64,000 nt of DNA from Eretmocerus hayati (taxonomy: Eukaryota > Arthropoda > Insecta > Hymenoptera > Aphelinidae): NCBI GenBank assembly GCA_029851415.1, contig CM056744.1, forward strand, positions 64,660,172-64,724,171, written 5' to 3'. Under the pieces are notes generated by a model. The model searched no databases and was not told the origin of the DNA. It worked only from the letters and a program-made list of their open reading frames with translations. Both the position numbers and the translations under genes were made by a program. Each line of letters opens with the position of its first letter. Positions within the stretch are counted from its first letter, which is position 1. Positions 52,299-64,000 of this stretch are shown piece after piece.

Positions 52299-52366
52299 CC
52301 TCGCTAGCCCCGAGGAACGGAGTCGGACTCTTAACCAAATGGTCATGAGTTCGAACCACCCCCGTG
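52299..52366 (+). other. tRNA-Lys-like segment in a foldback arm
   Basis: GAGTCGGACTCTTAACC then GAGTTCGAACC resembles the anticodon (CTT) and T arm of tRNA-Lys. A degraded A-box region (CTAGCCCCGAGG) precedes. A complement-oriented, more decayed copy is in the left arm near 51775-51835. It is not an intact tRNA. Confidence 0.5.
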
Positions 52367-52747
52367 ACTCGATTTTTCGGCCAATCCAATTCTTTATGCT
52401 AATTAGTGATTTCCAGTAGAGTATCGTCATGGTCCGCCTCGAAAAGCTTGTCACGAATGTTCCACTTCATGATATATAAATCCCAAAGAACGTGACATCG
52501 TGTTTTCTTATCATGCACATGACAAGATTATTTTCAATGGGGATGTGATGTTATGATTGCCGCAATGGGTTCAAAAAACGCATGCGAATTTTTCGCGCCC
52601 GCGACCGAGTGAAGTGAGACACAGCAGCGAATTGATTGGCCTGAATTGGCGTCCCAACAATTTCTCAAACAATCCTGACTTCAACGCTGGTCGCGCATGC
52701 GCAGGGCTTTCGAGTCTATCAGCTTCTCTCTGGAACAAGTTTCTTAC

Positions 52748-53007
52748 TCTGGTATTCATAGTCATTTCTAAACCGAGGGTTAGAGTTTGATCCGAGGTTT
52801 AGAGCGCCTAAATAGCGACAGCGCGTAGTTGTCGTGGCCAGATTATCAGCTCCGAGTCTTTTGGTGTTCTGCTGCGCTGGAATGATGCAAAGACTTTGAT
52901 TCATTCATTGACCACACCGACTACAGCGCCTAATCCGCGGATCTAACTCTAACCCTCGCTTTAGAAACGACTGTGAATACCAGAATTACTCATACAAAAG
53001 TATCAAA
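52748..53007. repeat. Small inverted repeat
   Basis: CTGGTATTCATAGTCATTTC with TAAACCGAGGGTTAGAGTT at the left is mirrored by AACTCTAACCCTCGCTTTAG with AAACGACTGTGAATACCAG at the right. Arms are about 75 bp and the loop about 100 bp. Confidence 0.78.
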
Positions 53008-53457
53008 AGCAGCTCAATCACCCGGATTAGGTCAGCATCCACCAAAAATAAGTGAGTATCACTTGAGATCAGGTTCAACACAAAAAAGGTGTGTCTCGTG
53101 CCACTCCGAGTCATAAATTGTAATGCAGCTCCATGAGTCTCTCTATAGATGAGGAACGAATAAACATCTCATGCGACAATGAGGATAAGGTAAGAAGATA
53201 CCATCAAATCCATATTGATTTCTCTTTCGTGAGTTCAAGTATCCCTCGGACGGATTGCACTCCCGAACTTTCACACGGTCTTCCCTTCGCTGAGAACCGA
53301 CTTATAGTCAGTCGCAAATGCGTGGCTGTGTGCCCAAATGCTGGTGGGTGGAATCGAACAGTGAGATTTACGCTCCGGTCAAGCTGATTGCACCTCTAGT
53401 GGCTGACTCGCGTTGCGACTTGGTGATCCTGGTGCAGACAGTCAACTATTCCATATA
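53008..53457. other. No gene seen
   Basis: No recognisable feature. Confidence 0.4.
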
Positions 53458-53835
53458 CTTTGAGTTGTAGAAGGTCATATGCTTCACTGAACAGGTTTCA
53501 ACATGTCGCTTTGAGAAATCACGCTGCTAATTTCAGGTACGTTGAATTGTAGAAGGTCATATTCTTTAGTGGAACAGTTTCAACGTGTCGCCTTAAGGGG
53601 ATGTCGGAGTCCTATCAGTATTGTACAGTTACCGACATTGTCGACTTTTCGTTTTTCTCGATGAATTTTTGAGATATCGCAAATCTAATAAGTAACGCCG
53701 ATTCTATGAGCCATACAGAATCGGCGTTACTTAGTAGAATCCTGATATCTCGAAAATTCATCGAGAAAAACGAAAAGTCGACAATGTCGGTATCCGACAT
53801 CCTCTTAACACGCTGCTGATATCTTTTAGCAGTAT
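53458..53835 (+). repeat. Two tandem ~80-bp repeats, the second split by a MITE
   Basis: GTAGAAGGTCATAT, GTTTCAACRTGTCGC and CACGCTGCT occur in the same order at 53467-53535 and again from 53549 across the MITE to about 53820. Confidence 0.65.
53597..53804. mobile_element. 208-bp piggyBac-type MITE
   Basis: GGGGATGTCGGA and its near-complement TCCGACATCCTC form the ends. The arms fold over about 90 bp (GACATTGTCGACTTTTCG mirrored). TTAA flanks both sides (53593-53596; 53805-53808), the target duplication of piggyBac elements. Confidence 0.85.
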
Positions 53836-54448
53836 ATTTTCCTCGAAAGAGGAGTCGATGACCTCAGATTTTTAGGATGGGCATCGATCAGTGGATGTTG
53901 CGTTCCTGCTAGTGTCACCTTAGACCCGCTGTGCATGCGTTTGATCCTTGAGTTTGTGTATTTAGTGGTAAGGCTTGGTTGTGAAATTCCATCATACGTT
54001 TATAATATGTATAAAAGTAGAAGGTAACTTCATCTTCTACGTCACTGACGAACGTTCCCAGCATAGTAAAAATTTCAACTCGCCCTAATTTACTCAATTT
54101 TGCTCGGATTCAGACTCACAAACGCTCAAATTCTTCGTTTTTGAAAACCCTACAACTGCCTTGCATACTGTTGCCTTATCCGAGCTATGGTTTTTTATCT
54201 AAATACCGTGAATTGGGGTGAATGTGGCTACGGGATGAATGTGGCCACTTTTCCGGAAAGAGATTGTAATAGTCGTAACTCCGATGCTATACCAGCTAGA
54301 GAGACGTGCAAAAGTGCATTTTAAAGCTTAGGATCTCTTCTTTTGAGATATGCCAGCTCATTTGTGATGAGACAGGTTCCATTCACACTTTTTTCCATTG
54401 GAATGAAGGGAAATTGTCAAGTAAAAATTTCATGTTCCAAAAATTTGT
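53836..54448. other. No gene seen
   Basis: About 0.6 kb between the MITE and the satellite array. No recognisable feature. Confidence 0.4.
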
Positions 54449-57400
54449 TTAACCTTGGGAATCACTCGCATCGTTCATTTCATTCAGAGAACCTGCCCAC
54501 TCAAGAAGGAATGGAGAAGAGCGGATGATCACCGAGTTGCATTTGTCGACTGCTAGATACTGTACTTGCATTGGAGTAGAATTTTCGATACCCAATTTCG
54601 CTCAGCATTCCGTTCTCTTACTGTCTCATTCTGCTCGTCAGTCCAGGCTTGACGCAAAAATTCAAAAGCATTGGCTGGATTCTCCGTGGAAATCGTCTTC
54701 CCGAGGGAGAATCAGAACGAGCTCCTAGTCTCGGTTGAACTCTCCGATTGCTCAATACTGTTTCTCCATGTCGGTAAAAGTTCCTCAACTCGACTCGACC
54801 AGGGGACCCGCTTTTTCAGTGTTCCATCTTGCTCTTCAGTGTATGCTGAACCTAGGAATCCCCATGCAGTATTCGGATTCTTCGTGAAAGATGTCTCATC
54901 AAGTGGGGAATAGGACGCTTTTACAGAATCAAGTTGCCCTCGTCAATTGCTAAATGATGCCTTTTCGAGATGAATATAGAATTCTCGATCCTGTTCGGCA
55001 ATCCACTGTCTTACTGTTCCATTCTTTCGATGAGGCCATGATCAACCTTAGGGATTCCCTCGATCGTTCACTTCATCCGGGTGGATTATCCTTTCAACGA
55101 AGAATCGGGACAAGCGGTCGATTGCCGGGTTGCACTTCTCGAATTCTCGATGCTGTCTCTGCATGGGAGAAACATTTCTACCTCTCGACGTTGCTTAGCA
55201 AGCGACTTTTTCAGTCGTCAATTTTTCTCTCGAGGCCACGCTCAACTGAGGAATCGACCTGCATTGTTCGAATTCTTCGAAAGGGATTGCCACTCATGGA
55301 AGAGTACGCCGTGATAGTACCCAGTTGAAATCGTCGATTGCTGAATATCGTCTCTTCACAGAGGAGAATGGTTCTTGACTCGATCTACTCAGCTTGCGTC
55401 CCTTTTCAATGTTTCATTCGGTTTTTCTGTCTGCTCAACCAAGAATTCCACTTGGAACGTTCTGATTCTCCGGGGAAGATATACACTTGAGGGAATACTG
55501 GGCCGGGCTGAAAGTGCCTGGGTTGCACTCGTCCATTGCTCGATACTTCCTCTCCGGGAAAAATTTCTACCACCCGATTTCTAATGGCACTATACTCTCT
55601 TACTGTTCCGTTCACTTGCTCAGGCAATGTTCTTCCTCAGAAATTCATTGCATCGTTCATTTCATCCGAAAAATTGTTCACCCAAGGAGGAGTCGGAGAG
55701 GACGGATGATCACGGGTTGCAGTTATCAATTCCTCAGTACTGTCTTTGCATGGGTGAAATCTACTATCACTAAGTTTTGCTCTGCATTCCGCTCTCCTAC
55801 TGTCCCATTCTGCTCGTCGGTCCAAGTTTGATGCAGAAGTTAACATGCATTGTCTAGATTCCCCGAGAAAGTCGTCTTCCCGAGGGAGGATCAGGACTAG
55901 CTCACAGACTCGGTTGAAATCCTCGGTCACTCAATACTATCTCTTCATGAGGGGGGATGTTTCGCGACTCGATTTACCCGGAAATCCGCTCTCTCACTAT
56001 TCCATTTGCTTTTTGCTTCGTGCTCAACCTGAAAATCTACATAGACTGTTCGGATTCTTCGAGGAAGATGGTCACTCCAGGGAGAGTTAGGACGCTTTCA
56101 AGAAACCTAAGTTGCACTCGTCCATCGCCCAATGATGCTTTTCCTAGAGAGAGTTCAACTACTCCATTTCCCCGGCAATTCACTCTTTCACTGTTCCACT
56201 CCCTTGCTTGGGCCATATTTATCCTCAGGAATAGCTTGCATCAATCATCTCATCCAGACAAACTGTCCACTCGAGAAGGATCCGAGACGAGCGTTCAATT
56301 ACGAGGTTTTATTCGTAGAATTCTCAATGCTGTCCCTGCATAGGCGAGAAGTTTTTACTGCTCAACATTGCCCGAGATCTGCTCTTTCACGTTTTGGTTC
56401 TGCTCTTCGGACGACGCTCACGCGAGGAATCGATATGCGTCGTTCGAATCCGCTGAGGAAGTTGTCCACTCAAACGAGAATTAGGACGTTCTGATTGTAC
56501 CTGGTTGGAATGATCGGTTGCTTAATATTGTCTCTCCACGAAAGAGTATGTTCCGCGACTTAATCTATTCAGCATGCGTTCCTTTTACTATTTCATCCTG
56601 TTCGCATGTCTATGCTGAACCAAGAATTCCATATGGTTGGAATGATCGGTTGCTTAATATTGTCTCTCCACGAAAGAGTATGTTCCGCGACTTAATCTAT
56701 TCAGCATGCGTTCCTTTTACTATTTCATCCTGTTCGCATGTCTATGCTGAACCAAGAATTCCATATGCAACGTTCTGATTTCCCGAAGGAGATATACATC
56801 CGGGGATAATCTGGCCAAGCTGATAGTGCCTGATTCGCACTCATCCATCGCACAATACTGGCTCTCCGAGAGAGAGTTATTCTACTCGATTTTGCCCGGC
56901 GATCCGCTCTCTTACTCTTCCGTTATGTTGCTTAGGCCATGTTTAACCTTGGGAATTACTCGCATCGTTCATTTCATTCAGAGAACCTGCCCACTCAGGA
57001 AGGAATGGAGAAGAGCGGATGATCACCGAGTTGCACGTGTCGATTGCTAGATACTGTACTTGCATTGGAGTAGAATTTTCGATACTCAATTCCGCTCAGC
57101 ATTCCGTTCTCCTACTGTCTCATTCTGCTCGTCAGTCCAGGCTTGACGCAGAAATTCAACCGCATTGGCTGGATTCTCCGAGGAAATCGTCTTCCCGAGG
57201 GAGAATCAGAACGAGCTCCTAGTTTCGGTTGAACTCTCCGATTGCTCAATACTGTTTCTCCATGTCGGTCAAAGTTCCTCAATTCGACTCGACCAGGGGA
57301 CCCGCTTTTTCAGTGTTCCATCTTGCTCTTCAGTATATGCTGAACCTAGAAATCCACATGCAGTAATCGGATTCTTCGTGGAAGTTGTCTCATCATGTGG

Positions 57401-60400
57401 GGAATAGGACGCTTTTACAGAATTAAGTTGCCCTCGTCATTACTCAATGATGCCTTTTCGAGATGAATATAGAATACTCGATCCTGTTCGGCAATCCACT
57501 GTCTTACTGTTCCATTCTCGCGATGAGGACATGATCAACCTCAGGGATTACCTCGATCGTTCACTTCATCCGGGTGAGTTATCCTTTCAACGAAGAATCT
57601 GGACAAGCGGTCGATTGCCGGGTTGCACTTCTCGAATTCTCGATCCTGTCTCTGCATGGGAGGAACCTTTCTACCTCTCGACGTTGCTCAGCAAGCGACT
57701 ATTTCAGTAGTCAATCCCTCTCTCGAGGCCACGCTCAACTGAGGAATCGACCTGCATTGTTCGAATTCTTCGAGAGGGATTGCCACTCATGGGAGACTAC
57801 GCCGTGATAGTACCCAATTGAAATCGTCGATTGCTGAATATCGTCTCTTCATAGAGAAGAATGGTTCTTGACTCGATCTACTCAGCTTGCGTCCCTTTCC
57901 ATCCGGTTCTTCTGTCTGCTCAACCAAGAATTCCACTTGGAACGTTCTGATTCTCCGGGGAAGATATACACTTGAGGGAATACTGGGCTGGGCTGAAAGT
58001 GCCTGGGTTACACTCGTCCATTGCTCGATACTTCCTCTCCGGGAAAAATTTCTACCACCCGATTTCTAACGGCACTATACTCTCTTACTGTTCCGTTCAC
58101 TTGCTCAGGCAATGTTCTTCCTCAGAAATTCATTACATCGTTCATTCCATCCGAAGAGTTGTTCACCCAAGGAGGAGTCGGAGAAGACGGATGATGACGG
58201 GTTGCAGTTATCAATTCCTAAATACTGTCTTTGCATGGGTGAAAATTACTATCACTAAGTTTTGTTTTCATTCTGCTCTCCTACTGTCCCATTCTGCTCG
58301 TCGGTCCAAATTTGATGCAGAAGTTAACATGCGTTGTCTAGATTACCCGAGAAAGTCGTCTTCCCGAAGGAGAATCAGGACTAGCTCGAGGACTCGGTTG
58401 AAATCCTCGGTCGCTCAATACTATCTCTTCATGAGGGGGGATGTTTCGCGACTCGATTTACCCGGAAATCCGCTCTTTTACTATTCCATTTGCATTCTGA
58501 TCCATGCTCAACCTGAAAATCTACATTCACTGTTCGGATTCTGCGAGGAAGATGGTCACTCCAGGGAGAGTTAGGACGCTTCCAAGAAACCTAAGTTGCA
58601 CTCGTCCATCGCCCAATGATTCCATTTTCTCCGGCAATTCACTCTTTCACTGTTCCACTCCCTTGCTTGGGCCATATTGATCCTCAGGAATAGCTCGCAT
58701 CAATCATCTCATCCAGACAAACTGTCCACTCGAGGAGAATCCGAGACGAGCGTTCAGTTACGACGTTGTATTCGTAGAATTCTCAATGCTGTCCCTGCAT
58801 AGGCGAGAAGTTTTTACTGCTCAACATTGCTCGAAATCTGCTCTTTCACGTTTCGGTTCTGCTCTTCGGACGACGCTCACCCGAGAAATCGATATGCGTC
58901 GTTCGAATCCGCTGAGGAAGTTGTCCACTCAAACGAGAATTAGGACGTCCTGATTGTACCCGGTTGAAATGATCGGTTGCTTAATATTGTCTCTCCACGA
59001 AAGAGTATGTTCCGCGACTTAATCTATTCAGCATGCGTTCCTTTTACTATTTCATCCTGTTCGCATGTCTATGCTGAACCAAGAATTCCATATGCAACGT
59101 TCTGATTTCCCGAAGGAGATATACATCCGGGGATAATCTGGCCAAGCTGATAGTGCCTGATTCGCACTCATCCATCGCACAATACTGGCTCTCCGAGAGA
59201 GAGTTATTCTACTCGATTTTGCCCGGCGATCCGCTCTCTTACTCTTCCGTTATGTTGCTTAGGCCATGTTTAACCTTGGGAATTACTCGCATCGTTCATT
59301 TCATTCAGAGAACCTGCCCACTCAGGAAGGAATGGAGAAGAGCGGATGATCACCAAGTTGCACGTGTCGATTGCTAGATACTGTACTTGCATTGGAGTAG
59401 AATTTTCGATACTCAATTCCGCTCAGCATTCCGTTCTCCTACTGTCTCATTCTGCTCGTCAGTCCAGGCTTGACGCAGAAATTCAAAAGCATTGGCTGGA
59501 TTCTCCGTGGAAATCGTCTTCCCGAGGGAGAATCAGAACGAGCTCCTAGTCTCGGTTGAACTCTCCGATTGCTCAATACTGTTTCTCCATGTCGGTAAAA
59601 GTTCCTCAACTCGACTCGACCAGGGGACCCGCTTTTTCAGTGTTCCATCTTGCTCTTCAGTATATGCTGAACCTAGGAATCCCCATGCAGTATTCGGATT
59701 CTTCGTGAAAGATGTCTCATCAAGTGGGGAATAGGACGCTTTTACAGAATCAAGTTGCCCTCGTCAATTGCTAAATGATGCCTTTTCGAGATGAATATAG
59801 AATTCTCGATCCTGTTCGGCAATCCACTGTCTTACTGTTCCATTCTTTCGATGAGGCCATGATCAACCTTAGGGATTCCCTCGATCGTTCACTTCATCCG
59901 GGTGGATTATCCTTTCAACGAAGAATCGGGACAAGCGGTCGATTGCCGGGTTGCACTTCTCGAATTCTCGATCCTGTCTCTGCATGGGAGGAACCTTTCT
60001 ACCTCTCGACGTTGCTCAGCAAGCGACTCTTTCAGTAGTCAATCCCTCTCTCGAGGCCACGCTCAACTGAGGAATCGACCTGCATTGTTCGAATCCTTCG
60101 AGAGGGATTGCCACTCATGGAAGAGTGCGCCGTGATAGTACCCAATTGAAATCGTCGATTGCTGAATATCGTCTCTTTATAGAGAAGAATGGTTCTTGAC
60201 TCGATCTACTCAGCTTGCGTCCCTTTTCATCCGATTCTTCTGTCTGCTCAACCAAGAATTCCACTTGGAACGTTCTGATTCTCCGGGGAAGATATACACT
60301 TGAGGGAATATTGGGCCGGGCTGAAAGTGCCTGGGTTGCACTCGTCCATTGCTCGATACTTCCTCTCCGGGAAAAATTTCTACCACCCGATTTCTAACGG

Positions 60401-63400
60401 CACTATACTCTCTTACTGTTCCGTTCACTTGCTCAGGCAATGTCCATCCTCAGGAATTCATTGCATCGTTCAATCCATCCGAAAAATTGTTCACTCAAGG
60501 AGGAGTCGGAGAAGACGGATGATCACGGGTTGCAGTTATCAGTTCCTCAATACTGTCTTTGCATGGGTGAAAATTACTATCACTAAGTTTTGCTTTGCAT
60601 TCCGCTCTCCTACTGTCCCATTCTGCTCGTCGGTCCAAGTTGGATGCAGGAGTTAACATGCATTGTCTAGATTCCCCGAGAAAGTCGTCTTCCCGAGGGA
60701 GAATCAGGACAAGGTCACAGTCTCGGTTGAAATCCTCGGTCGCTCAATACTATCTCTCCGATGTTTCGCGACTCGATTTACCCGGGAATCCACTCTTTTA
60801 CTATTCCATTTGCTTTTTGATTCATGCTCCACCTGAAAATCTATGTACACTGCTCGGATTCTTCGAGAAAGATGGTCACTCCAGGGAGAGTTAGGACGCT
60901 CTCAAGAAACCTAAGTTGCACTCGTCCATCGCCCAATGATGCTTTTCCTAGAGAGAGTTCAACTACTCCATTTTCTCCGGCAATTCACTCTTTCACTGTT
61001 CCACTACCTCGCTTGGGCCATTTTTATCCTCAGGAATAGCTTGCATCAATCATCTCATCCAGACAAACTGTCCACTCGAGAAGGATCCGAGACGAGCGTT
61101 CAATTACGAGGTTGTATTCGTCGGATTCTCAATGCTGTCCCTGCATAGGCGAGAAGTTTTTACTGTTCAACATTGCTCGAAATCTGCTCTTTCACGTTTC
61201 GGTTCTGCTCTTCGGACGACGCTCACCCGAGAAATCGACATGCGTCGTTCGAATCCGCTGAGGGAGTTGTCCACTCAAACGGGAGTTAGGACGTCCTGAT
61301 TGTACCCGGTTGAAATGGTCGATTGCTAAATATTGTCTCTCCACGAAGGAGTATGTTCCGCGACTTGATCTATCCAGCATGCGTTCCTTTTACCATTTCA
61401 TCCTGTTCGCATGTCTATGCCCAACCAAGAATCCAATCTGCAACGTTCTGATTTCCCGAAGGAGATATACATCCGGGGATAATCTGGCCAAGCTGATAGT
61501 GCCTGATTCGCACTCATCCATCGCACAATACTGGCTCTCCGAGAGAGAGTTATTCTACTCGATTTTGCCCGGCGATCCGCTCTCTTACTCTTCCGTTATG
61601 TTGCTTAGGCCATGTTTAACCTTGGGAATCACTCGCATCGTTCATTTCATTCAGAGAACCTGCCCACTCAAGAAGGAATGGAGAAGAGCGGATGATCACC
61701 GAGTTGCACTTGTCGACTGCTAGATACTGTACTTGCATCGGAGTAGAATTTTCGATACCCAATTTCGCTCAGCATTCCGTTCTCTTACTGTCTCATTCTG
61801 CTCGTCAGTCCAGGCTTGACGCAGAAATTCAACAGCATTGGCTGGATTCTCCGTGGAAATCGTCTTCCCGAGGGAAAATCAGAACGAGCTCCTAGTCTCG
61901 GTTGAACTCTCCGATTGCTCAATACTGTTTCTCCATGTCGGTAAAAGATCCTCAACTCGACTCGACCAGGGGACCCGCTTCTTTACTGTTCCATCCTGCT
62001 CTTCAGTATATGCTGAACCTAGGAATCCCCATGCAGTATTCGGATTCTTCGTGGAAGATGTCTCATCAAGTGGGGAATAGGACGCTTTTACAGAATCAAG
62101 TTGCCCTCGTCAATTGCTAAATGATGCCTTTTCGAGATGAATGTAGAATTCTCGATCCTGTTCGGCAATCCACTGTCTTACTGTTCCATTCTTTCGATGA
62201 GGCCATGATCAACCTTAGGGATTCCCTCGATCGTTCACTTCATCCGGGTGGATTATCCTTTCAACGAAGAATCGGGACAAGCGGTCGATCGCCGGGTTGC
62301 ACTTCTCGAATTCTCGATGCTGTCTCTGCATGGGAGTAACATTTCTACCTCTCGACGTTGCTTAGCAAGCGACTTTTTCAGTCGTCAATTCCTCTCTCGA
62401 GGCCACGCTCAACTGAGGAATCGACCTGCATTGTTCGAATTCTTCGAGAGGGATTGCCACTCATGGGAGAGTACGCCGTGATAGTACCCAATTGAAATCG
62501 TCGATTGCTGAATATCGTCTCTTTATAGAGGAGAATGGTTCTTGACTCGATCTACTCAGCTTGCGTCCCTTTCCATCCGGTTCTTCTGTCTGCTCAACCA
62601 AGAATTCCACTTGGAACGTTCTGATTCTCCGGGGAAGATATACACTTGAGGGAATACTGGGCTGGGCTGAAAGTGCCTGGGTTACACTCGTCCATTGCTC
62701 GATACTTCCTCTCCGGGAAAAATTTCTACCACCCGATTTCTAACGGCACTATACTCTCTTACTGTTCCGTTCACTTGCTCAGGCAATGTTCTTCCTCAGA
62801 AATTCATTGCATCGTTCATTCCATCCGAAGAGTTGTTCACCCAAGGAGGAGTCGGAGAAGACGGATGATGACGGGTTGCAGTTATCAATTCCTAAATACT
62901 GTCTTTGCATGGGTGAAAATTACTATCACTAAGTTTTGTTTTCATTCTGCTCTCCTACTGTCCCATTCTGCTCGTCGGTCCAAATTTGATGCAGAAGTTA
63001 ACATGCGTTGTCTAGATTCCCCGAGGAAGTCGTCTTCCCGAAGGAGAATCAGGACTAGCTCGAGGACTCGGTTGAAATCCTCGGTCGCTCAATACTATCT
63101 CTTCATGAGGTGGGATGTTTCGCGACTCGATTTACCCGGAAATCCGCTCTTTTACTATTCCATTTGCATTCTGATCCATGCTCAACCTGAAAATCTACAT
63201 TCACTGTTCGGATTCTGCGAGGAAGATGGTCACTCCAGGGAGAGTTAGGACGCTTCCAAGAAACCTAAGTTGCACTCGTCCATCGCCCAATGATTCCATT
63301 TTCTCCGGCAATTCACTCTTTCACTGTTCCACTCCCTTGCTTGGGCCATATTGATCCTCAGGAATAGCTCGCATCAATCATCTCATCCAGACAAACTGTC

Positions 63401-64000
63401 CACTCGAGAAGAATCCGAGACGAGCGTTCAGTTACGAGGTTGTATTCGTAGAATTCTCAATGCTGTCCCTGCATAGGCGAGAAGTTTTTACTGCTCAACA
63501 TTGCTCGAAATCTGCTCTTTCACGTTTCGGTTCTGCTCTTCGGACGACGCTCACCCGAGAAATCGATATGCGTCGTTCGAATCCGCTGAGGAAGTTGTCC
63601 ACTCAAACGAGAATTAGGACGTCCTGATTGTACCCGGTTGAAATGATCGGTTGCTTAATATTGTCTCTCCACGAAAGAGTATGTTCCGCGACTTAATCTA
63701 TTCAGCATGCGTTCCTTTTACTATTTCATCCTGTTCGCATGTCTATGCTGAACCAAGAATTCCATATGCAACGTTCTGATTTCCCGAAGGAGATATACAT
63801 CCGGGGATAATCTGGCCAAGCTGATAGTGCCTGATTCGCACTCATCCATCGCACAATACTGGCTCTCCGAGAGAGAGTTATTCTACTCGATTTTGCCCGG
63901 CGATCCGCTCTCTTACTCTTCCGTTATGTTGCTTAGGCCATGTTTAACCTTGGGAATTACTCGCATCGTTCATTTCATTCAGAGAACCTGCCCACTCAGG
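54449..64000. repeat. Higher-order satellite array (12 x ~195-bp monomers per 2.33-kb unit)
   Basis: The word TTTAACCTTGGGAAT recurs at 54449, 56943, 59270, 61616 and 63944, giving units of 2494, 2327, 2346 and 2328 bp. Units are nearly identical. Within a unit, a motif of the type CTCTTACTGTTCCATTCTGCTC recurs about every 192-204 bp (for example near 54613, 54811, 55006, 55204, 55398, 55590, 55790, 55990, 56183, 56376, 56580, 56909), twelve diverged monomers. Unit 1 is longer through a 132-bp duplication. The array begins mid-monomer at 54449 and continues past the window. Open frames repeated in each unit are not genes. Confidence 0.92.
56503..56766. repeat. 132-bp tandem duplication inside satellite unit 1
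   Basis: GGTTGGAATGATCGGTTGCT occurs at 56503 and 56635 and the intervening sequence is repeated without visible change. Units 2-4 have a single copy. Confidence 0.9.

Larger units (their letters stand above)
50745..52690. mobile_element. Foldback element with tRNA-Lys-like arms
   Basis: The left arm (about 50745-50930 plus 51592-52000) is mirrored by the right arm (about 52060-52690). Matching blocks include GACGCCAATTCAGG, GGCAATCATAACATCACAT, GATTTATATATCATGAA, TTGGATTGGCCGAAAAAT and CCGTCCAAATATAAAAGGGA. The centre is near 52030. The left arm is interrupted by another inverted repeat (about 50931-51591). Outer ends are not precisely defined and no duplication was read. Confidence 0.72.

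Noticed and set aside
54525..63248. Recurring ORFs of 60-200 codons in the satellite, such as the 200-codon frame at 57972-58574 and 62646-63248
   Set aside because: They repeat with the HOR period, match no protein family, and frames shift between units with indels. They are chance open frames in a satellite.
54449..64000. CRISPR array
   Set aside because: Repeats are about 195 bp without unique spacers, in a eukaryotic context. It is a tandem satellite.

Overview
This window looks like gene-poor heterochromatin from an animal nuclear genome, most likely an insect. The basis is the mix of element families: Ty3/gypsy, Ty1/copia with a copia-type half-tRNA primer site, LOA- and R1-like LINEs, a Penelope-like element, Tc1/mariner-, hAT- and piggyBac-type MITEs, and an AACCT (TTAGG-type) repeat tail. 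I see no host gene, no rRNA gene, no convincing functional tRNA gene and nothing prokaryotic. The species cannot be named from the sequence; a hymenopteran is a guess.

Layout, 1-44143: a Russian doll of retroelements. A Ty3/gypsy element on the minus strand (gypsy-2, 27885-44143, decayed) appears to have been broken on its 3' side by a plus-strand Penelope-like element (PLE). The PLE RT/GIY-YIG remnant lies at 2-1958 and its hammerhead-ribozyme-bearing tail at 27632-27884. Three insertions split the PLE. They are a putative DNA transposon (about 706-1635), a nearly complete minus-strand Ty3/gypsy element (gypsy-1, 2175-14304, 1.89-kb LTRs, 4-bp TSD TGCT), and a decayed plus-strand Ty1/copia element (14441-27631, about 0.3-kb LTRs, 5-bp TSD GTAAG). 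The copia element in turn holds a LOA-like LINE (about 15707-21070) and a 0.95-kb DNA element (22920-23874). The LINE ORF1 holds a 292-bp foldback MITE (16630-16921, TSD CAG). The deepest chain is gypsy-2 > PLE > copia > LINE > MITE.

Layout, 35657-47270: the 5' LTR of gypsy-2 carries a 7.7-kb foldback element (35923-43648). Its 0.6-0.75-kb inverted arms contain CAGCTGATT-type palindromic repeats and a tRNA-like module, and further palindromes and MITEs are nested inside it. A second copy of the same LTR lies head-to-head at 44653 onward and carries two 5'-truncated R1-like LINE tails, both seated in its GA/CT microsatellite.

Layout, 47270-54448: a 140-bp repeat cluster rich in TTCTGGGAC palindromes, a Tc1-type foldback with a nested MITE, an approximately 1.9-kb foldback with tRNA-Lys-like segments, a small inverted repeat, and a TTAA-flanked MITE. 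The rest is unassigned.

Layout, 54449-64000 (window end): a satellite array of about 195-bp diverged monomers organised in a 12-monomer, 2.33-2.35-kb higher-order repeat, four full units and the start of a fifth.

The only apparently near-intact coding capacity is gypsy-1 (gag, protease, RT-RNase H-integrase, plus three short basic/coiled-coil ORFs where env would lie in errantiviruses). All other ORFs are decayed. All boundaries were read by eye; identities and ages need alignment.
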